From: Takakia lepidozioides
Taxonomy: Eukaryota; Streptophyta; Takakiopsida; Takakiales; Takakiaceae
Direction: 5' to 3'
Length of the DNA stretch: 64,000 nt
NCBI GenBank assembly: GCA_030704615.1
Contig: CM060731.1
Coordinates: 83,370,756-83,434,755, forward strand
Shown: in pieces, positions 1 to 11,300 of the stretch
Numbering within the stretch: the stretch's first letter is position 1
How the letters are laid out: every line of letters begins with the position of its first letter
The notes under the pieces: generated by a model
Told to the model about the DNA's origin: nothing
The model's input: only the letters and a program-made list of their open reading frames with translations
Databases searched by the model: none
Translations under genes and position numbers: made by a program

Positions 1-719
1 CAGCAGACACAGCCCACACAGCCAGTCACAGCCCGGCACAGCCACACAGCCAGTCACAGCCCGACACAGCCAAACACAGCCAGTCACCGCTTGACACAGC
101 TGTCACGATAATAGGGAACGAAGAGTAGGACAGGGAACGACTGTGGGGAACAACACCAGTGAAGGGAACATGTTAGTTCACATACGACGGTTAGAGAGGG
201 AAACGGTTAGAACCGCGGATAGGAGGATAAAGGGAAGAACGGGGAATAGGAAGGGGATCATTATTCGGGGAGGACTTCGGAGACAGGCGGGAGCGGAGAT
301 CGGAGAGCACGATGAAGGAGAAAAGAGGATTAGTAGATGCTTGTTATATGCAAAGCTAGTGATATTGTAGAGCAGATTAGAGACATAATGGCTTCGGCCT
401 GATACCTGATAAATCATAATCTGATACTTATACGATACAATCACACTGTGTAGAGAGATCTGAGTGAAGCTGTGGATTGAATGGAGGAGTTAAGGAAACC
501 GATAAATTGATGAAGCAAACTGATACTTAATTATCAATGGTAAGGTAGCTAAGATGAATGCGGAAAAGGAAACAAATAGGAAACACCCCCATGATACACT
601 AGCTGTAGGTCATGACTGATTGTTCTGCGCGGGCTGAGTACTTAGAGATTTCCAACTCTTCTATCTTGGAGTTTCCGCCTCGGATAGCGAAGGGATGGGT
701 GAGTAAAAGCCGCGCGACA
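1..719 (+). repeat. 5' LTR of A1 (partial)
   Basis: Matches 12425-13145 almost base for base. It ends in GCGCGACA, the same 3' terminus as the right LTR, directly before the putative primer-binding site. The first 346 bp of the LTR, judged from the right copy, lie outside the window. Confidence 0.95.
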
Positions 720-1307
720 TTTGGCGACCATACTGGGGACCTGGGACATGAACAACCAGATGTGACAGGCATCTGGTGGGATCATGGTGGTTGGACCATT
801 AAAGAATTTGAAGTGAATCAAATTCCCTGTGGAACGAAGGAAGAAAGATTGTCCAAACAATTCTTTCAAAGGTTCTTGGAATTGCCAGACGGATGTAAAG
901 AAAATATTCTTAAACGAGTGCATGATGCTGATCCAGAATGGGGTCTGGAGAAAGGAGTGATAAAGATTTATCAGGTAGCCTGTAGAGGAAGAGCACGTTG
1001 GTTACCAACATTAGTTTATGTGATAGCGTTGCTATCCATTAAACGAGTAGAGTTTGAAGGCTGGGAAGAAAGAAAGGTGAATGTTTATACTCATATGCAT
1101 GAAGAGCTTGTACTGGTAAAGAATTGGATTCCAAAGGATATTTTGTGGATCAAACTCACACCAAGAACAGCTTTTCAGACTTGTTTGCCATATGGTTATA
1201 TGGTAACGGAGACTTCAAGTATAGCCAAGGGTGCATTGAAGCTTGAAAGAAATCCAGGCATATACGAGAGATATTACAGAAGAGAGTTTTGGTTATTGCC
1301 ACATTAA
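612..1307 (+). CDS. Extra ORF upstream of gag in A1 (unknown function)
   Basis: A 231-aa open frame runs from inside the LTR (ATG at 612) through the PBS and ends 21 bp before gag. The first 36 residues are encoded by the LTR, so the same N-terminus begins an open frame in the right LTR at 13038. The part after the PBS has a protein-like composition with many Trp, Glu and Lys residues and no obvious membrane segment or signal peptide. A pre-gag ORF is typical of Ogre/Tat-lineage Gypsy elements; no function is established here. The start could be internal. A3 has lost this whole region by deletion, so it cannot serve as a comparison. Confidence 0.6.
   Translation: MTDCSARAEYLEISNSSILEFPPRIAKGWVSKSRATFGDHTGDLGHEQPDVTGIWWDHGGWTIKEFEVNQIPCGTKEERLSKQFFQRFLELPDGCKENILKRVHDADPEWGLEKGVIKIYQVACRGRARWLPTLVYVIALLSIKRVEFEGWEERKVNVYTHMHEELVLVKNWIPKDILWIKLTPRTAFQTCLPYGYMVTETSSIAKGALKLERNPGIYERYYRREFWLLPH
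720..741 (+). promoter_or_regulatory. Putative primer-binding site of A1
   Basis: The sequence immediately after the LTR terminus, beginning TTTGGCGACCATACTGGGG, occupies the minus-strand priming position. It is not the iMet type seen in elements D and R. Its form resembles the TGGCG-type sites of Tat/Ogre-like elements. The priming tRNA is not identified here. Confidence 0.55.
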
Positions 1308-1328
1308 AAGAAATGAAAGACATGGGAC

Positions 1329-4300
1329 ATGAGTGATGAAAGAGAAGCTAGACGACAAAGATATTCATCAAAAAGAGAAAGCTATCTGAAAGCTAATTAT
1401 CCATATCTTTGGGAGAGAGGAATAGACATAGGGGAATCATCTGGACCTCTCACACCATCAAGATCAAAAAGTGCATCACCTATACCGGAAGAACTAGAGT
1501 TGGATGCCACTCCTTCTGTTTCTTTGCAAGAAAGATTAAGGGAATTGGTACAGGAAGAAGATCAATCACGAGGTGAAAGATCTGAGGTACATCCTTGGAT
1601 AAAAGACTTGACAGAAATCTTTGATAAGAGTTGGCATGGAACACCAAAAGCAGGAACTCCAGTTTCTGAAGCAGAAGATGAAGAAGGAGATGAGGATGTG
1701 GCAGAGCCAACGGAGAGTTCAGACTCTCCAACACCATTACAGTTGAGTTACATGAGTGAAGAAGAAACCCAAGGGCAGAACTTGGAGGATGAAAACAGAG
1801 AGAAGAAATTGGAAGAGGAAGAATATGAAGAAGTAGACCCAACAGCTGAGGTTGAGACTACAACCAGGACATCCCAACCCGTTGGACCTGGATCAAGTGG
1901 AGCACTTGGATCACAGGCCAACGAAGGTGTCGGCTCAGGGGGATCAGGCGGGCTGCCTGGATCTGGCTCTGGGGGGACAGGGAGTGTGGGAAGTAGTGCA
2001 ACTGAAGCTGGGAATACTGTGAATATCGTGGGGCCAGAAGCAGGGAGTGCTCAAGGGCCACCACTTGGTGGAAGATCCACCACAAAAACAACAGGTCCAG
2101 AAGGACCAGCACCAGCAAGGGTGCCAGCACCTGTCAGTGGGCAGAAGGTAGGGCCACAGATGGCGTTACAACCAACACGGGCAAAACCACCCTTTCCAAT
2201 ATATTCAGGAAAAGGGGATCCCGATGTACACATTAGCCAATTTGAGCACATGTGTATAGTGAACAATGAGAATGGCGATGATGCCAAGATGAGACTGTTT
2301 CCTTGTTCACTTATCAAGAAAGCAAGTGAATGGTATGCAAGATTCCCTGATAATCATTTCCTAACCTGGAATGGCTTGAATACAGCATTTCGAAATAGGT
2401 TCAGGACAAGTAAAACTGAGGATGAAGTGTATGGAAGTTTACAACAGCTGAAGCAGAAGAAGCATGAAACTGTTGAAGAGTATATGGAGAAGATGGAATT
2501 GATGATGAAAAAGCTGGCTGCAGTACCAGCACCCGGTTTACAGAAGACTTGGTTTGTGAGTGGACTAAGACCAGAGTTGCAGAAGAAAGTGGATATGTTA
2601 CCCCATAATACAGTGGAGGAGGCATTTGAAACTGCAAACAGAATTGAGCAATTGGGAATGCTCAGGAGAGAGAAAAAGGAAGATGAGGACTCTGAAGATG
2701 AGTCAGATGAAGAAGAAGAGCAAGAACTAAAAAGAAAGAGTAAGAGAAAGGAAAAGTTGAAGAGGGATAACTATGAGAAAAGATTGGAAGAAATCTTGAA
2801 GAAGTATGCCACAGAGGCTGCAACACATTGGAGGAAGGGTGTATGGTGTGCAAAGTGCCAGAATGAAGGCCATACCACTACAGAATGCCACATGAAGGAG
2901 AAACACTGTACTATCTGTAAAATGGATAACCATTCTACTGAGAATTGTTACTACAACAGAAGGACAGCTGCAAGAGAACCTAGGCAAGTGAGGGTGCATC
3001 AGGTGCAGCCCCAGCCAAGAAGAAGCAATGATCAGGACCACTATGGTAGGTCTGGTGGTTATAACAATGGCATGGAAGGGAGAGGTAATTCAAGAGGGAA
3101 TTACCAAGGAAATTCCAGAGGCAACTATCAGGGTAATCCAAGGGGGAATTACCAGCCCGGGAATCAGGATTATAGAAATAATCCAAGACCAGACCAAGGG
3201 CGAGGACCCAATGGTGAAGAGCTATGTTACTATTGTAATCAGCCAGGACATCGCAAGGCAGCCTGTTCATTCTGGATAAGACACCAGAATGAGATGAGAG
3301 CTCCTGTGAATGAGGGCCCAGTGGTGGCAGCTCACATGGTTAGGCCATGTGTTGTACCAGAAGTAAGTACAATGATAGTAACAAGAAGTAAAGCCAAACT
3401 AATACCTCCAGTAGAAGAGGAAGAAGATGAGACTGGAAGTGGCAATGATATGCCTGAAGATGAAGAGACTTGGAAGGATGAGAAGGAACTGCACAAGGAA
3501 GTGGCAGATACTATAAGGGAAATGCAAAAGAGTACGGATATTCCTGTGGCAGATTCCTCTGATTCGGATGGAGAAAAAGAGGGGAGTGAGGAAGAAAGGA
3601 AAAAAGAAGATGCAGACATGCAAAGTAATGAAGAGACTTTGGCTGAAGTAATATGTCAGACCAAAGCAGAAATTACCATTGGACAGCTATTAGCTGTGGC
3701 ACCTTATTGTAGGCACAGGCTGTATCAGGCAATCAATCGAATTGCCCAAGAGACAGGAAACACAGACCTGAACAGCAAGGTGACCAGTTATAATGTGAAG
3801 CCGGAAGGGCGAGAACCAGTCATGGACTTTGATGATTCTATGCCAGTAATCCAATTGAGAATTGGAAGCACAGAACTAACTGATGTACTGATAGATGGTG
3901 GTTCTGGAGTAAATATCATGACAGACCAATTAAGGAAGAAGCTTGGTCTAAGTAACATGAAACCAGCCCCATTTACAGTAACAATGGCAGATCAAAGAAG
4001 TGTACAGCCATTGGGATTAATAAGAGGAGTTAAGATACAGATACAGAAAATGATCTTTATGATCACAGTAACTGTATTAAAAATGGATGAAGTCATGGAG
4101 GCTTACTCCTTATTATTGGGACGTCCGTGGCTGAAACAGGCCAGGGTATTCCATGACTGGAATTCTCAGTTACTAACTGTGCATAATGGGATGCACGAGA
4201 TACAAATTACCACAAAGAAATCTAGTAGATTACCTGCTACAAGAAGACCTCGAGGAGTCAGAGAGTATGACTGGAGGGAGGACTGGATGAGGAGCAGGAA

Positions 4301-4364
4301 GCTACCCTATTTGCTGCACACCCAGAATGGGAGCAGGTTGCAGAGATGCGGCTGGAAAGCCTAA
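1329..4364 (+). CDS. Gag-protease of A1, frame broken before RT
   Basis: 1011 aa. The N-terminal third is acidic and low-complexity (Ser/Glu/Gly rich). A retrotransposon Gag core follows at about residues 290-400, with the conserved Trp-Tyr stretch near 2329. Two adjacent CCHC zinc knuckles lie near 2850-2950 and a third near 3224-3270. An aspartic protease follows with catalytic motif LIDGGSG (near 3891-3911, Asp-Gly-Gly rather than the common DTG/DSG) and the distal LLGRPWL near 4113. The frame ends at 4364 after a 1-nt deletion near 4275 relative to A3, where the same frame continues into RT. The stop therefore looks like mutation rather than programmed frameshifting. Gag forms the particle; protease cuts the polyprotein. 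Confidence 0.9.
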   Translation: MSDEREARRQRYSSKRESYLKANYPYLWERGIDIGESSGPLTPSRSKSASPIPEELELDATPSVSLQERLRELVQEEDQSRGERSEVHPWIKDLTEIFDKSWHGTPKAGTPVSEAEDEEGDEDVAEPTESSDSPTPLQLSYMSEEETQGQNLEDENREKKLEEEEYEEVDPTAEVETTTRTSQPVGPGSSGALGSQANEGVGSGGSGGLPGSGSGGTGSVGSSATEAGNTVNIVGPEAGSAQGPPLGGRSTTKTTGPEGPAPARVPAPVSGQKVGPQMALQPTRAKPPFPIYSGKGDPDVHISQFEHMCIVNNENGDDAKMRLFPCSLIKKASEWYARFPDNHFLTWNGLNTAFRNRFRTSKTEDEVYGSLQQLKQKKHETVEEYMEKMELMMKKLAAVPAPGLQKTWFVSGLRPELQKKVDMLPHNTVEEAFETANRIEQLGMLRREKKEDEDSEDESDEEEEQELKRKSKRKEKLKRDNYEKRLEEILKKYATEAATHWRKGVWCAKCQNEGHTTTECHMKEKHCTICKMDNHSTENCYYNRRTAAREPRQVRVHQVQPQPRRSNDQDHYGRSGGYNNGMEGRGNSRGNYQGNSRGNYQGNPRGNYQPGNQDYRNNPRPDQGRGPNGEELCYYCNQPGHRKAACSFWIRHQNEMRAPVNEGPVVAAHMVRPCVVPEVSTMIVTRSKAKLIPPVEEEEDETGSGNDMPEDEETWKDEKELHKEVADTIREMQKSTDIPVADSSDSDGEKEGSEEERKKEDADMQSNEETLAEVICQTKAEITIGQLLAVAPYCRHRLYQAINRIAQETGNTDLNSKVTSYNVKPEGREPVMDFDDSMPVIQLRIGSTELTDVLIDGGSGVNIMTDQLRKKLGLSNMKPAPFTVTMADQRSVQPLGLIRGVKIQIQKMIFMITVTVLKMDEVMEAYSLLLGRPWLKQARVFHDWNSQLLTVHNGMHEIQITTKKSSRLPATRRPRGVREYDWREDWMRSRKLPYLLHTQNGSRLQRCGWKA

Positions 4365-5326
4365 GTTGTTTGAGAGGTATCTGCTGTGGTGTAGTGACAG
4401 CAACACCAACTGAAGAAGAAACCAGCATTTACCCATCACATTTCTATGAAGAAAGAGAAGGAGAAATAGAAATCCTAGAAGAACCAGCCACTGTGAGCTT
4501 ACAGGATGAAGTGGTGACTGGTTGGACAATCACAGCTGATGAGCAGGTGAGAGAAGTAAATGTGGGAACTCAGGAGGAACCGAGGATGGTGAAAGTAGGA
4601 GCTGATTTGGAGCCGGAATTCTTCGAAGAAGCTAAAAGCTTGTTCATCAAATACAGAGATGTATTTGCTTGGAGCTATGAGGATCTAAAAGGGATACCAC
4701 CTGAAGTCTGTCAGCATAAAATTGAACTGGAACCAGGGTCAGTACCAATCAAGCAGGCGAGGTATAGAATGAATCCCAACTACGCACAGAAGGTTGGAGA
4801 AGAGATAAAGAAGTTGGCTGAGGCTAAGTTTATATACCCAATAGAGTATACAACTTGGTTGTCACCCATTGTTATAGTTCCCAAGAAGAATGGCAAACTA
4901 AGAGTATGTGTGAACTATAAGAAGCTGAATGCTTGTACGAAGAAAGATCCTTTCCCTTTGCCATTCACAGAAGCAGTATTAGACACTGTGGCAGGCCATG
5001 AGATGTACTCATTCATGGATGGCTTCAGTGGTTATAATCAAGTGCAAGTGGCAGAAGAAGACCAAGGGAAAACAGCTTTCATCACAGACTGGGGGGCTTA
5101 TGCATACAAAGTCATGCCCTTTGGACTTTGTAATGCACCAGCGACCTTTCAGAGAGTGATAAGTGAATCTTTTCAAGAGTATCTGGATGATTTCATGCAG
5201 GTGTTTTTGGATGATTTCAGTGTGTACAGCTCTAAGAATGAGCACTTGCATAAATTGGAGTTATGCCTGGCCAGATGCAGGATGAGAGGTCTGGGCTTGA
5301 ACCAGAGAAGTGTACTTTCTGTGTGA
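4346..5326 (+). CDS. Reverse transcriptase segment of A1
   Basis: 326 aa in the -1 frame relative to gag-protease. It has the palm motifs of Ty3/Gypsy RT: the proximal WLSPIV..VPKKNGK..RVCVNY block near 4855-4920, FMDGFSGYNQ near 5011, MPFGLCNAPATFQR near 5114, and the catalytic YXDD equivalent FLDDFS near 5206-5223. The frame is lost near 5301 by a 1-nt deletion (compare A3 near 29297), and the rest of RT continues in the third frame. It is listed separately only because this copy is broken. Confidence 0.9.
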   Translation: MRLESLSCLRGICCGVVTATPTEEETSIYPSHFYEEREGEIEILEEPATVSLQDEVVTGWTITADEQVREVNVGTQEEPRMVKVGADLEPEFFEEAKSLFIKYRDVFAWSYEDLKGIPPEVCQHKIELEPGSVPIKQARYRMNPNYAQKVGEEIKKLAEAKFIYPIEYTTWLSPIVIVPKKNGKLRVCVNYKKLNACTKKDPFPLPFTEAVLDTVAGHEMYSFMDGFSGYNQVQVAEEDQGKTAFITDWGAYAYKVMPFGLCNAPATFQRVISESFQEYLDDFMQVFLDDFSVYSSKNEHLHKLELCLARCRMRGLGLNQRSVLSV

Positions 5327-8300
5327 ACTCAGGGGTGCTTCTGGGACACATTGTGTGTAAGAAGGGACTCCTTGTGGATCCCAGGAAGACAGAGTCCATT
5401 AAAGCCTCTCCACCACCAGTGAATGTTAAGAGTTTAAGGAGATTCCTTGGGCAAACCAGTTATTACAGAAGATTTGTCAAAAGGTATGCACAAATAGCAG
5501 CACCATTGAGCAAGCTTCTGAAGAAAGATGCAGTGTTTGCATGGACAGCTGAATGTCAACAGGCGTTTGAGGAACTTACACTGTCAGTAACAACTACACC
5601 TGTGCTGATTAACCCTCACTGGCATGTAGTATTTCATGTTCACTGCGATGCATCAGGAGAAGCGTTGGGAGCGGTGTTAGCCCAGAATGTTACAGGGAAT
5701 ATAGATTCACCTGTGTACTATGCTAGCCGGTTGATGAACAGTGCTGAGAGGAACTATAGCACAACGGAAAGAGAAGCATTGGCAATGATCTATGCAGTGA
5801 AGAAATTCAGGCATTACCTATTGGGAAGAAAGTTTATGTTTTATGTGGATCACCAGGCTCTGATATATCTGGTGAACAAACCTTTGATAAGTGGAAGGAT
5901 AGCGAGGTGGTTAATAATCTTGCATGAGTTTGAGTTCGAGGTTATTTACAAGCCTGGCCGTTTGCATCTTGTGGCAGATCATTTGTCACGACTAACAACA
6001 GGAGAGGCCGCCACAGGAGTGGACGATCAGTTACCTGATGCGAGTTTATTTGTAATGGAGGTGCAAGGAAGTGCAGATGAATGGTTAGATTGGCAGTGGC
6101 CAATCAGATACTACCTTGCTCATGGTCAGTGCCCACCTAGTTATGGTAAGGAGCAGAGGAAGAGAATTGCTATCAGAGCTTTACCTTATACTATGGTAGG
6201 AAGCAGAATGTATAAGTTAGGACCTGATGGAGTACTAAAACGATGCTTGTACCACCATGAAGTAAATAAAGTCTTGGAGGAAGTTCATAAAGGAGTGGCT
6301 GGAGGTCATTTTGGAGAAGAGACTACCAGTAGAAAGATACTACTCGCAGGATACTGGTGGCCTACTTTGTTCAAAGATGTACATGAGTATTGTCAGAAGT
6401 GTGATGAATGTCAGAGGCTAGGACCTTTGCAGAGATCTGGAAGAATGGCCTTGCATCCTACAATGCCTACGGAACCATTTCAGAAATGGGGACTAGACTT
6501 TGTTGGACCAATTAATCCACCATCCAAGAATACACAAAACAGGTACATAATTACAGCCACTGATTATACTACAAAGTGGGTGGAAGCTAAAGCTTTGAGG
6601 GACAACACAGCCAAGTCCACAGCAAGGTTCCTGTACGAGAACATACTTACACGATTTGGATGTCCCTTAGAATTTATCAGTGATCAAGGAAGTCACTTCA
6701 TGAATGAGACCATTGAGTTATTGACTAAAGAGTTTATGATTGTGCATAGAAAGAGTACAACATATTACCCACAGGGTAATGGACAGGCAGAGGCTACCAA
6801 CAAAATACTATGTACTATCTTGGCTAAGATAGTCAATGCAAACAGAACGGATTGGGATACAAAGCTGCTGACAGCTTTATGGTCATACAGGACTTCGTAT
6901 AAAGTCACCACAAAGTATACACCATTCCAATTAGTTTATGGTATGGAAGCCTTACTTCCAGTGGAATTCCTGTTACCTACCATGAGAACGGAGTGGGGAA
7001 AAAGAATGGAATTGCAAGACTCCATCAAGGTCAGGAAACATGAATTATACCATGTGGAAGAAGTACGTGCTGATGCAGCTGATAATATGACCAGAATTCA
7101 GATGAAGCGAAAGGAACAGTTTGATGAAGGCAAATTAAAGACTTTTAAGACGGGGGATTTGGTTCTATGGTTGCAGAAGAAAGGAAAGATTCAAGCTTCT
7201 AAGCTTAAATCACCATGGAAAGGACCTTATGTCATACAAAAGATGTATGATAACAACACAGCCATGTTACAAACCATTAACAAAGAAATGCTGGGAAGAG
7301 TCAATGCAAATAAGTTGAAGGGGTACAGTGGTATCCATGACAAACCCCTGCAGCATGATTTGCATGTTGAACCGCAAGAGCAGTCACGGGCTGCACCAGT
7401 GTTACGAACGGAGTATGGAACACTTGTCGCTAGGCCCAGTATATATGACCGGGGTGGGCAAAACAAACGTGACACAGCCTATCACAGCCCATCACGGCGT
7501 GACACAGCCTATCACAGCCCATCACGGCGTGACACAGCCTATCACAGCCCATCACGGCGTGACACAGCCTATCACAGCCCAGCAAGGCGCAACACAGCCT
7601 ATCACAGCCCATCACGGCGTGACACAGCCTATCACAGCCCAGCACGGCGTGACACAGCCTATCACAGCCCGTCACGACGTGACACAGCCTATCACAACCT
7701 ACCGCAGCGTGTCACAGCCTATCACAGCTTACCACAGTGCAACACAGCCTATCACAGCGTAACACAGTATGACACAGCCTGTCACAGCTCAACACAGCCT
7801 ACTAAAGTTACACGATCCATAGAATCAGTGACAAGTGGACACATAAAAACTTCAGGAAAATGGCTGAAGGAAGAAGAAACGGAAATTAATTTAAAAATAG
7901 ACACGTGGAGGTCAGGGTGCGACACACAGCAGAGAATGAAGTGCAAGGACAGGTGTCAAAAAGAAAGAGGACAAGAACGGCCGTCAAAAGGGATGAAAGG
8001 CGGGCCCATTAATGAATACGGAAAAAGGGAAACAGAACGAACGGCAAGTACAGAAAAACTGAATTCATGTCGCATGTGTGATCCTAGTGGACTATCCAAC
8101 AGGGAAAGTCCACTAAAGAAGATAAAAGTTAAAATCCAGTCACAGCGGATACAGCCAATAGAAAACCAGAGAAATGATCAAGAAAATGGAGGGAAATTAA
8201 GCGCAAGAGGCGGCGTCGTTCTGAGTAACGGGCGTCTCGACAGGACAGGCCATAAATGCTATAACTTGGAAACTATGGAGGAACTAACAGACTATACGCT

Positions 8301-11300
8301 CGCAATATTACTTACGCAATGGCAGAGACACGAAACGAAAGAGCAGAGCTTTTCTCTTGAACAATGCTTGCAAGCCCCGCAGGCTTACAAGAGATTACCC
8401 ATAGCTTTCTGCGGCAACCATACGTTTCTGCTTTGTGCACTACAGGCATTCCTGCAGTTGTTACAGCCAAAGCAGTTCTGTGAGTCTAAGATGAAGAGAG
8501 TGAGAGGAATGGAGGAAATCAGGGTGAAGAGCACCACAATTCTGCAGAAACAAACGATGGCTACCCCACAGGCGATAAAGATACTGAAGGAGCTGAGATT
8601 GGAAGGATTGCAAAGCATGGATTGGACACTACACCATAGACAGTACATGTTACAATTTTTGCAGAACTTTGAGCCAAAGACAGGAACAACAACGGTGAAG
8701 GGAGTTGAATTAATGATTACTCCCCTATACCTCCAGCAATTGTTTCGATTGCCAGCAGGTCATGTGTATGTGGAGGAACACAGGGAAAGACTGCAAATAG
8801 GGGATTTATTCCAAGAAGGGAGTTTCTTTAAAACTCAGGGTTATGCTTGTACCAAAGCTGTGTACCCAGGGTTAAAAGACATAGGCCAAGTATTGAACGT
8901 TCTGATTGCCCTGAAACAGAACCAACAATATTTGAGCAGATCCTTCACAGAGGAAATCCTCAAAGGCTTGAAGGGACAAGAGGTACCATGGGCGGACATA
9001 ATGTACAACGCACTGGTAGAGGAGATGAAAAGATTACAAGGTACTACCGCAAAATCTCCTATCATAGTGTCTGGCCCAATCATTGCTCAAATAATCCTTA
9101 GTTCTGGCATACTTAATGCACAAGAAAGGAAGGAAATGGGAGTGTTTGAGCCAGAAACAACTGCAATGGAAGAGCAAGGCTCTTCACACAGTGAGGGTGG
9201 ACTAGCAGCACAACCCGAGACTAAGAGGCAGAGAAGGGGAAAGACTGTAGTGGCGGATCCACTGGCTTCACGGATTCCGCATGATAATGTTTCCCAAGCT
9301 CATGACCAGGAAGGGGCACAGCAGCACAAAAGAATGTTATTACTGGAAGCAGGACCTTCAGAGAGGGAGGAAGAAGTTACTTCTGCATCACAACCAACAC
9401 AGCCACTTGAACGACTTGTCACAAGGTCACAAGTTATCCATGCAGCTCAACCCGAAATAATTGATTTGGAAAGTGAAGGGATAGATATTCCAACTACAGA
9501 ACAGATAGTGGCAGAAATAGAGAAAGGGGACCTTCTCTATGAATATTCTGGTCTGGTCAAGCAGACAGAAATCCCAGAGGTGCAACAGTTGCCCAAGAGA
9601 AATCCTGAGGTACATATAATGCACACACCTGTGTCGGAGGTACCACAGGCGGAAGGCCATGACACTGTAGCACCGGTCATAAATGAAGTAGTTCAGGAAG
9701 AAAATCCGGTGGGACAATGGTCTGAATGGTTAGTGAGACATCATACTGTTGAAGATCGGGAGGAACAGCAGCAACCTCACCATGATGACCCTCAACAGGC
9801 AATGCTGATGAGTTCCATAGGCAGGACACTTAATTTGTTGGGGACTTATGTCAAAACCCATGTTCCAATTACCCAATTGACAGCCTTGAAAGAAGAACTC
9901 AGGAAGGAGTTTGAGGCTCGACTTGCCACTGAGTGTGCAAACAAGGTCGATGAAGAGGTCACTCTCAAGATGAAGCAGGACTTGGCCAATACAGAAATGG
10001 CTTTGCAATTGGCCAAGCAACAATTGATTGAGGCAGGCCTCGCGCAAGACCAGTTGCACGAAGCACATAAGCAACAGCTATACCAAATGCAGGTGCAGCA
10101 TGAAAGCAAGTTGCAAGAACTGAATGCACTACATACGGAGTTGCAGACAGTGCATAACAGGATGGCGATACAATGCGCTACATTTACAACTATGCTTGAC
10201 CAATCAACAAAAGAAATAAACAGTCAAGCGGAAAAATGTACGAAGGCAGAAGAAGAGAATGTGGAGCACATGAAGCTCATTGTCGATATGAAGAATACAA
10301 TCTGTCGCAATGAAGATACTTTCAAGCAATACAGGCAGATGGAAGCTGAGAATGAGAAATACATCGTGGAGTTGCAACAAACCATCGTGGCCAATAGAAA
10401 TGAAATCGCGGTCAGTAACAAGGCTTCGAAAGAAGCCAATAATCTACTTGCTGCCTATGCGCAATTGGTTGAGCCACAGGCGAAGCGCATGAAGGCTTTA
10501 CAACAGCAGTTGGAATTGTATAAGCTAAGAGAGGAGCAAACTCTCAGGGGAACCACAAGCAGCTTGGTGGATAACAGCCTTATGCAGGTCTGGTTAGCAC
10601 AAGGGCCAGTAGAGGGCAAAAGCCCACGGAAGCTCACCCAAAGCGAGATGAATGAGCTCAGACTGCAGGTGCAGAACATTGCCACAACTACTATAGACAA
10701 TGTCTATAGTAGGATAGCAGAGTTACAAGAGGATGTAGACGGACTCCAGACTCAAGTGGAAGACCTCACTTCAAACATCGACCAAAGAGTCTATATCCCT
10801 CAGGAACAGCTAATGGCTTCTTATTTGCAAGCCAGAACTCTGGCTTTTCAGTCTTCACAGGAGGTGCAGGAGATGCCAATGGTACAGGAACCAGTACCAC
10901 CACCACCACAACAGGTCAGTGTACCAGTAGCTGAACCTGTGGTTACTACAACCACACCACAGCCACCACAGCCGGAGGTATGGGGCAATGCAGCTTTTAA
11001 CCCACCTAAAACTCCAGCTGCCAGGGAGTACAGTAGGGCTATGATTATGCCCTTCAACCAAATTCCCATCATGTTGGATTTGGCTTGGAAAGAATTTAGT
11101 CCTCCGCAGTCATTCGCACATTACTACCAAATCATGCGTATTTGGCTGCCAGTGGCAACCAGGACTAAAGTTCTTCCAAACAATCGACATATTGAAGATC
11201 ATCACTTTGCACAATACTGGCACGAGGCAGGTACCATGTTGAGGGAATTGGTTGCTTTCCAGGTTGTACATGGACTCATTTATACCAAGACCAAGGAGAT

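Noticed and set aside
4346-4364. Programmed -1 frameshift between gag-protease and RT in A1
   Set aside because: A3 reads protease and RT in one frame; A1 simply lacks one base. No slippery heptamer is evident.
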